17,385 nucleotides of DNA from Nitrososphaerota archaeon (GTDB lineage: Archaea > Thermoproteota > Nitrososphaeria > Nitrososphaerales > CADDZS01), in the NCBI GenBank assembly GCA_027314685.1, contig DAHVAI010000002.1:1-17385 (forward strand). The letters are read 5' to 3'. This document shows positions 6,396 to 14,499 of the stretch, in pieces. Within the stretch, counting starts at the first letter, position 1. Each line of letters opens with the position of its first letter. The notes under the pieces are model-generated. The model did not search any database and was not told the DNA's origin. It was given only the letters and a program-made list of their open reading frames with translations. Position numbers and translations under genes: made by a program.

Positions 6396-6922
6396 ATGGA
6401 TCCTAGTGTATACGGGTCCGCACTCGTTTGGGTCCGATTTGAAAGATTTGCAGCGTTCTTCCATTATTTTGCAACAAAAAATGATCTTGGTTACGCTTTG
6501 GTCGATGAGTTACTGAAGGACATAATTCTTGATCGTTGGACAAGACCACTTGCGGCCCATAAGAATCCTGTCAAAGGCATTATTACTAGGTTCAGAAAAC
6601 TGCTGGAGGCAACCTCTGAAGAAGGGTTAGCATTGGGATGCCCGCTTTACAACTTAACACAAGAAATGTCCTCCATTGACCCAACTTTCCCGGACAAACT
6701 CGGTCCGGTCTAAAGGGCTTGGATTTTCGAAAAAGTACGCTACCTTGAAAGAACGCAGGCAAAAGGTTACCTCAGGCCATATGTCAATGTAAGGCAAATT
6801 GCTGAATTTATTGTGACTATGGAGGAGTTTCTGGTGCCATCGTGAAGAACCTGAGGGATAAGGATGTCTATTGGACACTCTATGAGACATTTCGAAGGTT
6901 CATGGAATCGTTGAGTATCTGA
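6396..6922 (+). pseudogene. TetR/AcrR-family regulator, broken
   Basis: Near 6452 the frame reads FFHYFATKNDLGYALVDELL, the end of a TetR DNA-binding domain and first ligand-domain helix, followed by GCPLYNLTQEMSSIDPTFPD, a well-known TetR ligand-domain motif. A TAA at 6711-6713 stops it after KLGPV, but the same frame continues as RAWIFEKVRYLERTQAKGYL and RQIAEFIVTMEE. A frameshift near 6835 then leads into GAIVKNLRDKDVYWTLYETF and RRFMESLSI, ending at TGA 6920-6922. The helix-turn-helix upstream of 6450 is not recognisable in any frame. At least one nonsense change, one frameshift and a lost N-terminus make this a pseudogene. The ligand is unknown. Confidence 0.75.
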
Positions 6923-7032
6923 TCATCAAAATGCACACTTCGTTTTATGGTCAATGGTTAGTCTGCCGATAATTGTAACTCGACATATCCTTTGGCGATA
7001 AGCGCAGAGTTATCGAACGGTATTCTGTTCAA

Positions 7033-7329
7033 CTACACACAGATGGTCATGATCAGTTTCGCACCATGCTCGCTCACCGCTCGAAAACAGTGCGGAATCC
7101 CAGCTGGAACTAGTACTGCTCCTCCGGAAGTAGCAAACAGATATTTCTCATCCGAACGGTACTCAATTCTTCCTTCCAGAATGTGGAATGCCTCGTCCAT
7201 GCTATGATGAACATGCAGAAATGGCATCCCAATTATGTACGGAAGTTCAGTTACGAAAAAACCAAATCCCAGACCGGATGATCGATCAGCTTTTACTTCC
7301 CATCAGTTCTTGCCGGAAACGAGAATCTT
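7033..7329 (-). pseudogene. cupin-domain protein remnant
   Basis: The minus frame contains the cupin core: HVHHSMDEAFHILEGRIEYR (metal-ligand motif HxH...E with G) and GAVLVPAGIPHCFRAV (second motif, P-x-G-x-PH). Residues just before it (FFVTELPYIIGMPFL) belong to the same fold, yet the only ATG in frame (7227) lies inside this strand, and upstream the frame meets a TGA at 7303-7305. The expected lead-in (KILVSGKN) appears just beyond that stop. At the other end the frame stops shortly after the last strand (KLIMTICV). A nonsense codon, no usable start and a short C-terminus suggest a decayed single-domain cupin; function unknown. Confidence 0.65.
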
Positions 7330-7693
7330 TTTCCTTCACCAGATTAAACAAACTTGCGCCAAACTAGTTGTTGCCATGCGATTTCGCGTGCCTCATCGAT
7401 TATTATGGATTTGAACACCGATGATTTATTCAAAAGCCCCCACGTTTCCAAAACTTGAATTCGAGTGAATCGGTTGTGTGCATTCGTGACTGGGAAAAGT
7501 ACCCAAACTGGGAAGAAAAATCGATAGTCGTTAAATCAAGAGTCAGAGAGGCCAGTCCGATGTTAGGCGCGAGCTCCCAGAGGCCGTTAAATTTACGCTC
7601 AGAAAATGTTTCTCATGTCAGAAAAGCACCAATCAAATCTTCGAAAAGTCGAGCAAGCTATGAGTTGCTTGCCGCGAACTTTGAATAACGCTT
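7330..7693. other. stretch without a clear gene
   Basis: Several long open frames overlap here and cannot be ranked. Plus strand 7455-7688 (77 codons, MNSSESVV start) is Ser/Arg-rich with no recognised domain. On the minus strand, frames reading LLNKSSVFKSIIIDEAREIA (ending about 7366) and LWELAPNIGLASLTLDLTT (about 7580) also look protein-like but lack starts and contain stops. I regard it as decayed sequence. Confidence 0.35.
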
Positions 7694-7696
7694 AAT

Positions 7697-7725
7697 ACCA
7701 TATACGTATATGTATACGATATGGT
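7697..7725. promoter_or_regulatory. near-palindromic operator over the vapB start
   Basis: ACCATAT at 7697-7703 is mirrored by ATATGGT at 7719-7725, and inside it CGTATA (7705-7710) is mirrored by TATACG (7713-7718). The element spans the vapB ATG (7721). A TATA-like CTTAATAC sits about 26 bases before the ATG, so the mRNA is probably leaderless. The placement fits autorepression by the VapBC complex, the usual mode for such operons. Confidence 0.55.
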
Positions 7726-7945
7726 AAGACAAGTCTCTCTGTCTGAGGAAGCCTACGAGAGATTGAAGAAGGCGAAAAAAGGGCCCGAATCTTTCTCTGA
7801 CGTGATCCTTCGCATAGTAAAAAACCCAAGCGGAGACCTTGATCGCTTTTTTGGAGCCTGGAAGGGTGAGGATTACGCTCAGATCGAGGCAAAGATACTT
7901 GCTGACCGCAAACGTTCGCGAAGCAGGGACGTGAGTTTCAATTAA
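7721..7945 (+). CDS. vapB: VapB-type antitoxin (DUF217-like)
   Basis: A 74-residue antitoxin. The start, VRQVSLSEEAYERLKKAKK, followed by GPESFSDVILRIVKN, is the typical N-terminus of archaeal DUF217-type VapB proteins, which bind DNA as dimers. The C-terminal part (DLDRFFGAWKGEDYAQIEAK, then basic residues) should wrap around and block the toxin. It directly precedes the PIN-domain toxin with no gap (TAA-TTG), the standard antitoxin-toxin order. The start ATG at 7721 lies within a palindromic operator-like sequence and has no Shine-Dalgarno sequence, in line with leaderless translation. Function as antitoxin is inferred from family and context. Confidence 0.88.
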   Translation: MVRQVSLSEEAYERLKKAKKGPESFSDVILRIVKNPSGDLDRFFGAWKGEDYAQIEAKILADRKRSRSRDVSFN

Positions 7946-8350
7946 TTGGTATGTCTTGACACAACTTTTCTCATCGATTGGCTAAGAGGAAGCGAGAGAG
8001 CCAAGAGAAAATACACTGAACTTCTGGAGGCCAGCACGGATGGTCTGCGGCAACTGTCTACCTCTATCATCAGTGTCTACGAGCTCGAAAAAGGAGCCAG
8101 ACTGTCGAAAAATCCTACGAAAGATCTAAAGGTTGTTCGCGACCTACTTTCAGAGCTTGTGATTTTAGAATTAGACATGCCATCCGTGAATCTGTCATCA
8201 GAACTTTATTCAGAGTTGAGCTCAAAGGGCAAGCTCGTAGGTGAATTTGACATCTTTATTGCAGCAACTTGCATTGCAAATGGTGAAACTTTGGCGACTA
8301 ACGATCGTGATTTCGATCAAATCGCAAAACTCACGAAGCTGCACTACTAG
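7946..8350 (+). CDS. vapC: VapC-type PIN-domain toxin
   Basis: A 134-residue PIN-domain ribonuclease. The acidic metal-binding residues of the family are present: Asp5 (CLDTTFLIDWLRG), Glu46 (SVYELEKGA), Asp102 (GEFDIFIAATCIANG) and Asp120/Asp122 (LATNDRDFD). Length is normal and nothing is missing, so the toxin should be active. Known VapC toxins cut tRNA or rRNA to slow growth; the target here is not predictable. Start: TTG at 7946-7948, immediately after the vapB TAA, which implies translational coupling; no other start is available in frame. A strong hairpin follows the stop codon by 23 bases. Confidence 0.9.
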   Translation: MVCLDTTFLIDWLRGSERAKRKYTELLEASTDGLRQLSTSIISVYELEKGARLSKNPTKDLKVVRDLLSELVILELDMPSVNLSSELYSELSSKGKLVGEFDIFIAATCIANGETLATNDRDFDQIAKLTKLHY

Positions 8351-8373
8351 ATGTCTCTACAAAATCATTGCCG

Positions 8374-8397
8374 GCCAGTCTTGCAATCAAGGCTGGC
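8374..8397 (+). terminator. strong hairpin after vapC
   Basis: GCCAGTCTTG (8374-8383) pairs with CAAGGCTGGC (8388-8397) over 10 positions, one being a G-U pair, around the four-base loop CAAT. It begins 23 bases after the vapC stop. No long T run follows, so it could be a terminator stem or a 3'-end stabiliser of the toxin-antitoxin mRNA. Confidence 0.5.
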
Positions 8398-8487
8398 TTG
8401 ATGCGAAGCAATCCCAATCTATAAGGACCGAGCGATGTGCGTATTCTGATTTACTCTTTTTCAATTGATGCAATTATGAAATTAGAT

Positions 8488-8504
8488 ATATCGTTATTCG
8501 ATAT
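8488..8504. repeat. inverted repeat ATATCG-N5-CGATAT
   Basis: A perfect 6-bp inverted repeat with a 5-base spacer lies in the AT-rich intergenic region between vapC and the large surface-protein gene. It could bind a dimeric regulator; no role is known. Confidence 0.3.
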
Positions 8505-8551
8505 GCTAGATTTGCAGGAATTTTTTTATGTAACTTGATTAAAGTTTGAAA

Positions 8552-8686
8552 TTATGGTTCTCTGTTCTGCCGCCGGGAAAAACCTCTCTCCGTTTCGATC
8601 TTTAGCTCAAACCCGGCCTCTAATAGTATTGCAAGGACAAACAACCACAAGTCTGCTGGGCGAATGTTTCGATCTTGCCCCGCCAT
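8552..8686 (-). CDS. possible 44-residue protein
   Basis: A short minus-strand frame from ATG 8684-8686 to TAA 8552-8554. It reads MAGQDRNIRPADLWLFVLAI, then LLEAGFELKIETERGFSRRQ and NREP: a central hydrophobic helix flanked by charged ends. I recognise no family. It is divergent from the large surface-protein gene, whose ATG lies 43 bases away, so both could be transcribed from the same intergenic region. It has no obvious ribosome binding site; chance remains possible. Confidence 0.3.
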   Translation of the reverse strand: MAGQDRNIRPADLWLFVLAILLEAGFELKIETERGFSRRQNREP

Positions 8687-8729
8687 ACTTCATAGAATTC
8701 TGTAAGTTTTAGCAAATGTTGTTTAGGCG

Positions 8730-11700
8730 ATGGGCGGAAATCAAAGAAATCATATTGGACGCAAAGCCCTTATCATTACAGCCACGATCTTTGCGGCTCT
8801 TTTCTTATGTTCTGCAATTGCTTCTCTCTTACCTTTTGGCGTTACCAGCTCGAGCATTATACCGCTGAGTCATGCCCAAAGTAGCCCAGCTATTTTCGCA
8901 GCTCCAGATATTTCGATACCTGGACAGAAATTATTCATTTCTGGCGATGGATTTTCAAGTTCTGACACATATGTAACCGTCTATTTCGGCTCGAATTGCC
9001 CATTTTCTGCCGTAGAAATAGAATGTGGCATCGGTAACCCTCTTCAAATGTATCCACCAGCATCATATTGTCCAGTGGTTGGAGGTACTTTCAACTGTTA
9101 CTTTATTGCGCCCAGCGTTCCTAACGGCTACTCATTCAGCGGGAACAACCCTCCGCCTAATTGCGTTCTGGGCGCGTTCGTTCAAACATACGTTAGTGGC
9201 CAGGGTGGCAGTGAAATATGTCCACTTACTGCCATAGGTAGCTCAGGAGACTATGCGGGGACTGGCGACTTTTCGGTAGCAAATGGAATCAGCGTAATTC
9301 CCTCATCAGGTCCTCCCGGAACCGTCGTCAATGTTTATGGCGATGGCTATGCGGGAAATGTGGCTAGCAGACAAAATGGAGCTCCAGTAGAAACTGAACT
9401 CGACATCAACTTCAACGGACAACAGATGGTAAAGGCAGTAATGACCCCCTTCGAATCCGAACCCGCTTGCCTTCCGAACCCAAATGGCCAAATCACTGAT
9501 AATGGTCCCTGCACTTTCACGATACCTGAGGACTCTGCTGGCACTTACACAATATCCGCGGCCGGGTGGGCTGACGGACTTCCAGATGTAACTTACTCGA
9601 CAACATTCACGATCACTTCTGCGTCTATCGCGGCAACTCCTGCCGAGCAAGTTAATGGCGGTAGTGCCAGTGTAAGTGGATACGGATTTGATCCGCAGGA
9701 TACGTCCGCAACACTTACGCTCGCTGACAATTATGTAGCTCCTGCTACAGTTGCAACTGGTTGTCAGGTTTCGAATGGCAAGCTTGAAGCCTGCCAATTT
9801 ACTGTTCCGAGTAGTTTCGTACCCGGCCCCTACAATCTCGTAGCCAAGGGGTACCCTGGTGGCGACAGTTCCTCAGAAATTATATTCTCCATACCTGGGT
9901 CTTGGCCGCTGTCAATCTCCCCGCAATCAGCCCTGTCTGGTTCGCAGATCAAAGTCACGGGTTACGCTTTCCACATCGGTGACACAAGCGTCAGTCTCTC
10001 AATATCCTCACCAAATACCGTGCAAGACATCACTCCAGCTGGGGGCTGTCCAATAAGCCAGACAGTTGCCCAGGGGTCATTTTCATGCACAGTCACGGTG
10101 CCAATGGATCTCGCGGCAGGCACGCACATAGTTAGCGCTAAGGGAAACACGTACAGCGATCTAGATTTAGGTACGATAGTTGTAATGCCTTCAATTTCCC
10201 TCAGCCAGCTTAACGCAACCGTTGGCGGAACGGTGCTAATCTCTGGCGGAGGTTTTTCTGCTTCGGACTCTACCGTTCAACCATATTTCAACGGAGCACA
10301 AACAGGATCGTCTTGCAGTATAACTGGAGGCAGTTTCTCTGATTGCCTGCTCGATGTTCCAGAGGGCATCCAAGGAGGTAGCTATCAGATCAGTGTCGTT
10401 GGTAACACTGGGGATACTGAACCTCCGGTTGACTTGCTAGTAATCCCGTCGATCACTTTATCTCAGAGCGCGGGTCCAAAGGGAACTAACATCACAATTT
10501 TTGGAACTGGATTCCAGACCTCACAAACCGAACTTACTGCATGCCTATCATTCCCTGGCGGCACCGACGGTCAATCGCTCGGAAACACTTGCGAAGCCAC
10601 GCAATCCGAACAGTATTGCCCCTCTCCATCGACTGATGGGACATTTGCTTGCTCAGTGGTAGTACCGGGCCAGTCCGTTCTGGGGGAATACTTTCTGGGA
10701 AATTTCACAGTGTACATTACTAACACAATTCAACCGACGTTTACGCAGCCCTTTTCGGACACGATAGTCGCTCTCGCCCCATTCACTATAAGGCCGTTGG
10801 TAACGCTTTACTGTAATGAGACTCCGTGCATTAGTGGGAATGGAAATCCCATTTCATTTCTATCACCTGTAGGCATGGTTGGTCTTGCTGGCACTAGCTT
10901 CAATCCCTTTGCAATACCATTCGAATATTATGGGACCAACGCTGCGATAAATTTCGGAGGAACTACTCTAGGATATTGCGGGCTAGAGAATTTTCAAAAC
11001 TATCCGGGTGCGACAAAATCGCTTGCTTTTTGCCCTAATTCTGGTTTTACGATTCCCAATGTCCAGCCTGGAATTTATAGCGTGGCAGTTGTTGGAAACG
11101 AGGGAGACACAGGCTACTCGAATTACACTGTTCTAGGGCTGATCGCAACTCCCATAGTCGAGGCTGGTTACTCAGTAACTATAAGCGGATACGCGTTACC
11201 AAGTTACATCCTAACAGATTCTACCGGACTTGTAACTCAATACCCTACTACTTCAATTGATTTGTCGATCAGCCAGATATTAATCTCAGATAGCTGCCCT
11301 GTGGCTGTCAATGGATTCTTTTCATGCTCGGTAGGAATTCCAACGACTACGCATGCAGGTACGTACACTGTAACAGGGACTGTAAACAATCCTGGATGCA
11401 CTTCACCTGGGATACCACTTTGCTCGTACACCTCTTCGCTCTCGGTCTCACTTTCAACCAATACCGGCGTATCATGCGCTCCTTCTGAGTATCAGCTAAA
11501 TTCTGGTACTCAGGTTACTTGCACAGCTGACGTGTATTCTTCAGCTTCTCCTACGGGGTCTGTATCTTTCACGTCAGATCCAAATTCAACCGACCTGAAT
11601 CTCCCGGTAAGCTGTAATTTACAATTTCTAACCGATGCTGAAGCGCAGTGCATTGTTACATTTACGCCTGGCAATCCGCAGCCCGGCCCGTATTCGATAT

Positions 11701-13292
11701 TTGCATCATACTCTGGAACCACGTCTTACCTTCCGAGCGAAGGTGGCACAACAATCGATCTGAAGCAGGCTTCGACCACGAGTGTTTCATGTAGTGCGAA
11801 TCCAGTGGCAGTTGCTTCCACGACTGTGTGTACCGCTACAGTTACAGGGGCAAATCCCACAGGAACTGTGACCTTCACTGCGAGCGAAAGTAATGCCGGA
11901 TCATTTTCTCCTTCTACCGCCGCCTGCACATTAGACTCTAGTGGTGAGTGCAATGTGAGATTCAGTCCTTCATCTGTAACCAATCAGACTATATCAGCTA
12001 TGTACGAGGGAGATGACTTTAATGTCGGAAGTTTCTCGACAACTGACCTAACAGTTACAAAGGCCCACCCGAGCCTGACATTCGTATGTAATTTAAACAG
12101 CATTGCATCGGGCTCTGGCACAGATTGCACGGCCCAGTTGATATTCGGAGACAACCCAACGGGATCGGTTACTTTCACGAGTAGCTCCACCGCAGGCTAC
12201 TTTGACCCCCCTAGTTGTGGGCTGAGCAAAGAGCAATGCTCCACTGGATACGCAGACGGAGCCGCAGGAACTCCCACGCTCACCGCGACATATAACGGAG
12301 ATGCAAATAATTACCCTGCTACAGCAACGTTCGGGCTCACAATTAATCCAGCTCCTACTACCACCAGCGTCAGTTGCTCCCCAGATAGTGTGCTCGCTGG
12401 GGTTAACACGACATGCACTGTAAATGTTTCTTACAACATCTACCAAGCGTACGAAGCCGCGCCTAACCCAGTTGGAACAGTTACTTTTATGTCAAGCTCG
12501 TGGACAGGTTCATTCACACCGCTAGCTTCGTGCAATCTCCCCTCTCCACCGAGTAGCGCAATCTTTCCATCTGCAAGCTGCAAGGTATCTTACTCTGACA
12601 CAACTCCGGCATCCATGGTGACCATCACAGCAAATTACCACGGGGATCCTGGAACGCAAGAGAGCTACGGAACGACAACGATCTCCGTGATCAAGCCACT
12701 CCAAGTAACTTTGAACTTGAGTCCAGCTAAAGGATCAAGTTCCATCGCTGCAGATAATTACTTTACAATTGGTTACAGTCTAGGAGGAGTTCCAAAAACT
12801 CTACAAGTAACAGGAACTTCTGTGACATTTGGCACTGATTACTCATCAGTTGTTACAGTATCTCCAGAGTCATCTGCGAGTTCTTCAACCAACAGATGGT
12901 GCATAACTGTCTATGGTGGCAACTGTTTACAGACGAGCTTCCAAACAGGTAGCGGACCGAGCGTAACTCAGTCCTATACTTACTACGACGAGTTTCTCGT
13001 AGCATTTAGCTACAATATCGCAAACACTCCTGCCGGAATGCCTACAAATCCAACAGTTTCATTCACACAGGCAGGCGGATCTGCCACTGCAACCGCTTTA
13101 GAAACTACGTCGCCTTCAGCATGGGTGGATGCCGGTTCGCCTGTCACGTATACAGATCCTATATCGGGGGTGTCTGGCGAACGATGGATAATATCGCCTA
13201 GCGATGCTGGAACCTATGCAGCGTCTACGTCTCTAGCTTCTTCTGCTACATTGGATCCTACCTATTACCATCCAGTTCTCGGTTTCTGCTAG
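8730..13292 (+). CDS. giant Ig-like repeat surface protein, main part
   Basis: A 1520-residue secreted protein, cut short by a frameshift. Residues 13-35 are a signal helix, with likely cleavage near HAQ (48-50). Residues 55-905 hold about eight IPT/TIG-like repeats (for example GPKGTNITIFGTGF, SGSQIKVTGYAFHIGDTS), seven with a cysteine pair before a Val/Ile/Ala-Pro. Residues 912-1320 form four Ig-like domains, each with four cysteines (VSC...TC...C...C) and a TATYNGDANNYPAT-like end. Then comes a W-x-D-x-G repeat (SAWVDAGSPV...GERW). The frame ends in an unrelated-looking YYHPVLGFC at TAG 13290-13292; the expected sequence continues one base out of frame to 14022. Such proteins usually act in cell-surface display or adhesion. 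The ATG at 8730 is followed directly by the signal peptide. Confidence 0.85.
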   Translation: MGGNQRNHIGRKALIITATIFAALFLCSAIASLLPFGVTSSSIIPLSHAQSSPAIFAAPDISIPGQKLFISGDGFSSSDTYVTVYFGSNCPFSAVEIECGIGNPLQMYPPASYCPVVGGTFNCYFIAPSVPNGYSFSGNNPPPNCVLGAFVQTYVSGQGGSEICPLTAIGSSGDYAGTGDFSVANGISVIPSSGPPGTVVNVYGDGYAGNVASRQNGAPVETELDINFNGQQMVKAVMTPFESEPACLPNPNGQITDNGPCTFTIPEDSAGTYTISAAGWADGLPDVTYSTTFTITSASIAATPAEQVNGGSASVSGYGFDPQDTSATLTLADNYVAPATVATGCQVSNGKLEACQFTVPSSFVPGPYNLVAKGYPGGDSSSEIIFSIPGSWPLSISPQSALSGSQIKVTGYAFHIGDTSVSLSISSPNTVQDITPAGGCPISQTVAQGSFSCTVTVPMDLAAGTHIVSAKGNTYSDLDLGTIVVMPSISLSQLNATVGGTVLISGGGFSASDSTVQPYFNGAQTGSSCSITGGSFSDCLLDVPEGIQGGSYQISVVGNTGDTEPPVDLLVIPSITLSQSAGPKGTNITIFGTGFQTSQTELTACLSFPGGTDGQSLGNTCEATQSEQYCPSPSTDGTFACSVVVPGQSVLGEYFLGNFTVYITNTIQPTFTQPFSDTIVALAPFTIRPLVTLYCNETPCISGNGNPISFLSPVGMVGLAGTSFNPFAIPFEYYGTNAAINFGGTTLGYCGLENFQNYPGATKSLAFCPNSGFTIPNVQPGIYSVAVVGNEGDTGYSNYTVLGLIATPIVEAGYSVTISGYALPSYILTDSTGLVTQYPTTSIDLSISQILISDSCPVAVNGFFSCSVGIPTTTHAGTYTVTGTVNNPGCTSPGIPLCSYTSSLSVSLSTNTGVSCAPSEYQLNSGTQVTCTADVYSSASPTGSVSFTSDPNSTDLNLPVSCNLQFLTDAEAQCIVTFTPGNPQPGPYSIFASYSGTTSYLPSEGGTTIDLKQASTTSVSCSANPVAVASTTVCTATVTGANPTGTVTFTASESNAGSFSPSTAACTLDSSGECNVRFSPSSVTNQTISAMYEGDDFNVGSFSTTDLTVTKAHPSLTFVCNLNSIASGSGTDCTAQLIFGDNPTGSVTFTSSSTAGYFDPPSCGLSKEQCSTGYADGAAGTPTLTATYNGDANNYPATATFGLTINPAPTTTSVSCSPDSVLAGVNTTCTVNVSYNIYQAYEAAPNPVGTVTFMSSSWTGSFTPLASCNLPSPPSSAIFPSASCKVSYSDTTPASMVTITANYHGDPGTQESYGTTTISVIKPLQVTLNLSPAKGSSSIAADNYFTIGYSLGGVPKTLQVTGTSVTFGTDYSSVVTVSPESSASSSTNRWCITVYGGNCLQTSFQTGSGPSVTQSYTYYDEFLVAFSYNIANTPAGMPTNPTVSFTQAGGSATATALETTSPSAWVDAGSPVTYTDPISGVSGERWIISPSDAGTYAASTSLASSATLDPTYYHPVLGFC
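13269..13275 (+). other. frameshift joining the two halves of the surface-protein gene
   Basis: Upstream of the TAC-CAT codons at 13266-13271 the main frame is good; from CAG at 13273 the next frame reads QFSVSASYSTQDGSTPSP and runs on without a stop into the 13327 frame. Removing one C near 13272 would restore a single frame. There is no slippery run at the site, so a mutation or sequence error is more likely than programmed frameshifting. Confidence 0.75.
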
Positions 13293-13326
13293 CTATTCTA
13301 CGCAAGACGGGTCTACGCCTTCTCCA

Positions 13327-14022
13327 GTGCCTACCATTTCAGGAACTGCATCTGGAGAGCCAACCTCTCTAAGCCTAACAACACTACTTCAAAGCATCTG
13401 GTTGGATGCAGGTTCCCATGTTTCTGTGCCATCGATAATCACGCCGTCTCAAGCTGGCGAAAGATGGATTACCTCTTCAGAAACTACGACGGTGACACTA
13501 GGGGCGTCTCTCAGTCCTCAGTACATCGATCAATACTTGTTGATCGTCAATACTTCTCCGATAGGACTCTCCACAGCTCCAACAATTTCTCCCTCGTCAT
13601 CATCAGGATGGTACAACTCTGGCTCAACAATCACACTGACTGCAAACACTGTTTCTGGCTACGCGTTCATCTTATGGCAGATTGATGGGACAAATAGAAC
13701 CGTTCTTTCTAATACGACACAAGTCATTATGAATGAACCGCACTCTGCAATTGCAATCTACGAACAACCAACTGGCGCGATAGGGAGTCTTATCTCAACC
13801 GTGAATTACATGAATCTCCAACCGGGCACCCAGGCGAGTCTTGATGCAAAACTCAGCGCAGCTCTAAGCTCTTTGAACTCGGGCGATTCAAAGACTGCTG
13901 TAAATCAACTCAATGCTTTCATCAATGAAGTCAATGCCCAGAGCGAAAGACACATCCCTACAAGTGATGCTCAATTGTTATTCTCGTATGCTCAGGAAGT
14001 CATAGGCTCCATAGAATCCTAA
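13327..14022 (+). CDS. surface protein, C-terminal part with FIMAH domain
   Basis: A 231-residue frame from a GTG at 13327, though it is open from 13273 and is really the end of the preceding gene. It has two further W-x-(D/N)-x-G repeats (SIWLDAGSHVSV...GERW and SGWYNSGSTITLTANTV with FILWQIDG, the latter like InlB-type beta repeats). Its last 85 residues are a FIMAH domain: LISTVNYMNLQPGTQASLDA, then KLSAALSSLNSGDSKTAVNQ and LNAFINEVNAQ, which contains the name-giving FI motif. FIMAH domains occur at the C-terminus of secreted proteins and are thought to mediate surface attachment or binding. No separate promoter or ribosome site is visible, so it is unlikely to be an independent gene. Confidence 0.75.
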   Translation: MPTISGTASGEPTSLSLTTLLQSIWLDAGSHVSVPSIITPSQAGERWITSSETTTVTLGASLSPQYIDQYLLIVNTSPIGLSTAPTISPSSSSGWYNSGSTITLTANTVSGYAFILWQIDGTNRTVLSNTTQVIMNEPHSAIAIYEQPTGAIGSLISTVNYMNLQPGTQASLDAKLSAALSSLNSGDSKTAVNQLNAFINEVNAQSERHIPTSDAQLLFSYAQEVIGSIES

Positions 14023-14499
14023 TTGAAAAAAGCGAGCTCGAGTGTGGCTTTTCTTTAGGACTCAAAAGAGCCTTGGTCCTTTTGATACTTGCAATTTTGA
14101 TTCTCGGCGGAATAATTTCTGCACTCGCGTCAACGCTTTGATAGATTAACGGATTTGCTTGGAGATCTTTGAGAAACTTGAACATTTATCATCTAACAAT
14201 TCAACCTCTCGTGTTCCATGCCCCCAAAGACTTCGAACTGTTGGTTGAAATAAGACATTAGCGAGATACAAAAGAAAGGGCTTTGAAAAATGGAAGATTA
14301 CAAGTAGCAACTGTAATCAAGTATGGCCTAGATCGAACCGAATCCACAGAGTCACGTGCCTAGAAATTCCAGTTCTCGGATTTCAACTTTATTCTAGCAT
14401 AAGACCATCATGGACCCTTGACTATACATAATCATCCCAGACCTACACCATAATCCACACCGCTCGTACGCATGCGATTATTTCAGTTAGAAAATGAAG
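14023..14499. other. intergenic stretch with a hydrophobic open frame
   Basis: In the plus frame ending at TGA 14139-14141 the translation FSLGLKRALVLLILAILILG with GIISALASTL is a textbook membrane helix with a basic lead-in. It has no ATG, GTG or TTG start and lies in a different frame from the surface protein, directly after its stop. It could be a lost membrane anchor of that protein or a small gene with an unusual start. Beyond about 14145 I see nothing. Confidence 0.35.
14028..14056 (+). terminator. possible terminator after the FIMAH end
   Basis: AAAAGC (14028-14033) and GCTTTT (14047-14052) can pair across a 13-base loop, followed by a T-rich CTTT, starting 5 bases after the TAA. The position suits a terminator, but the stem is short. 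Confidence 0.35.

Noticed and set aside
7455..7688. Plus-strand frame of 77 codons upstream of vapB
   Set aside because: No recognised domain, and minus-strand frames over the same bases look equally protein-like; listed only as part of an unclear stretch.
9306..12704. Many antisense open frames of 60-160 codons across the large surface-protein gene
   Set aside because: They lie opposite a long repeat-rich coding frame, contain no recognisable domains, and are explained by its codon bias.
13266..13292. Programmed ribosomal frameshifting in the surface-protein gene
   Set aside because: No slippery run or downstream structure is evident at the junction; a mutation or sequence error is simpler.
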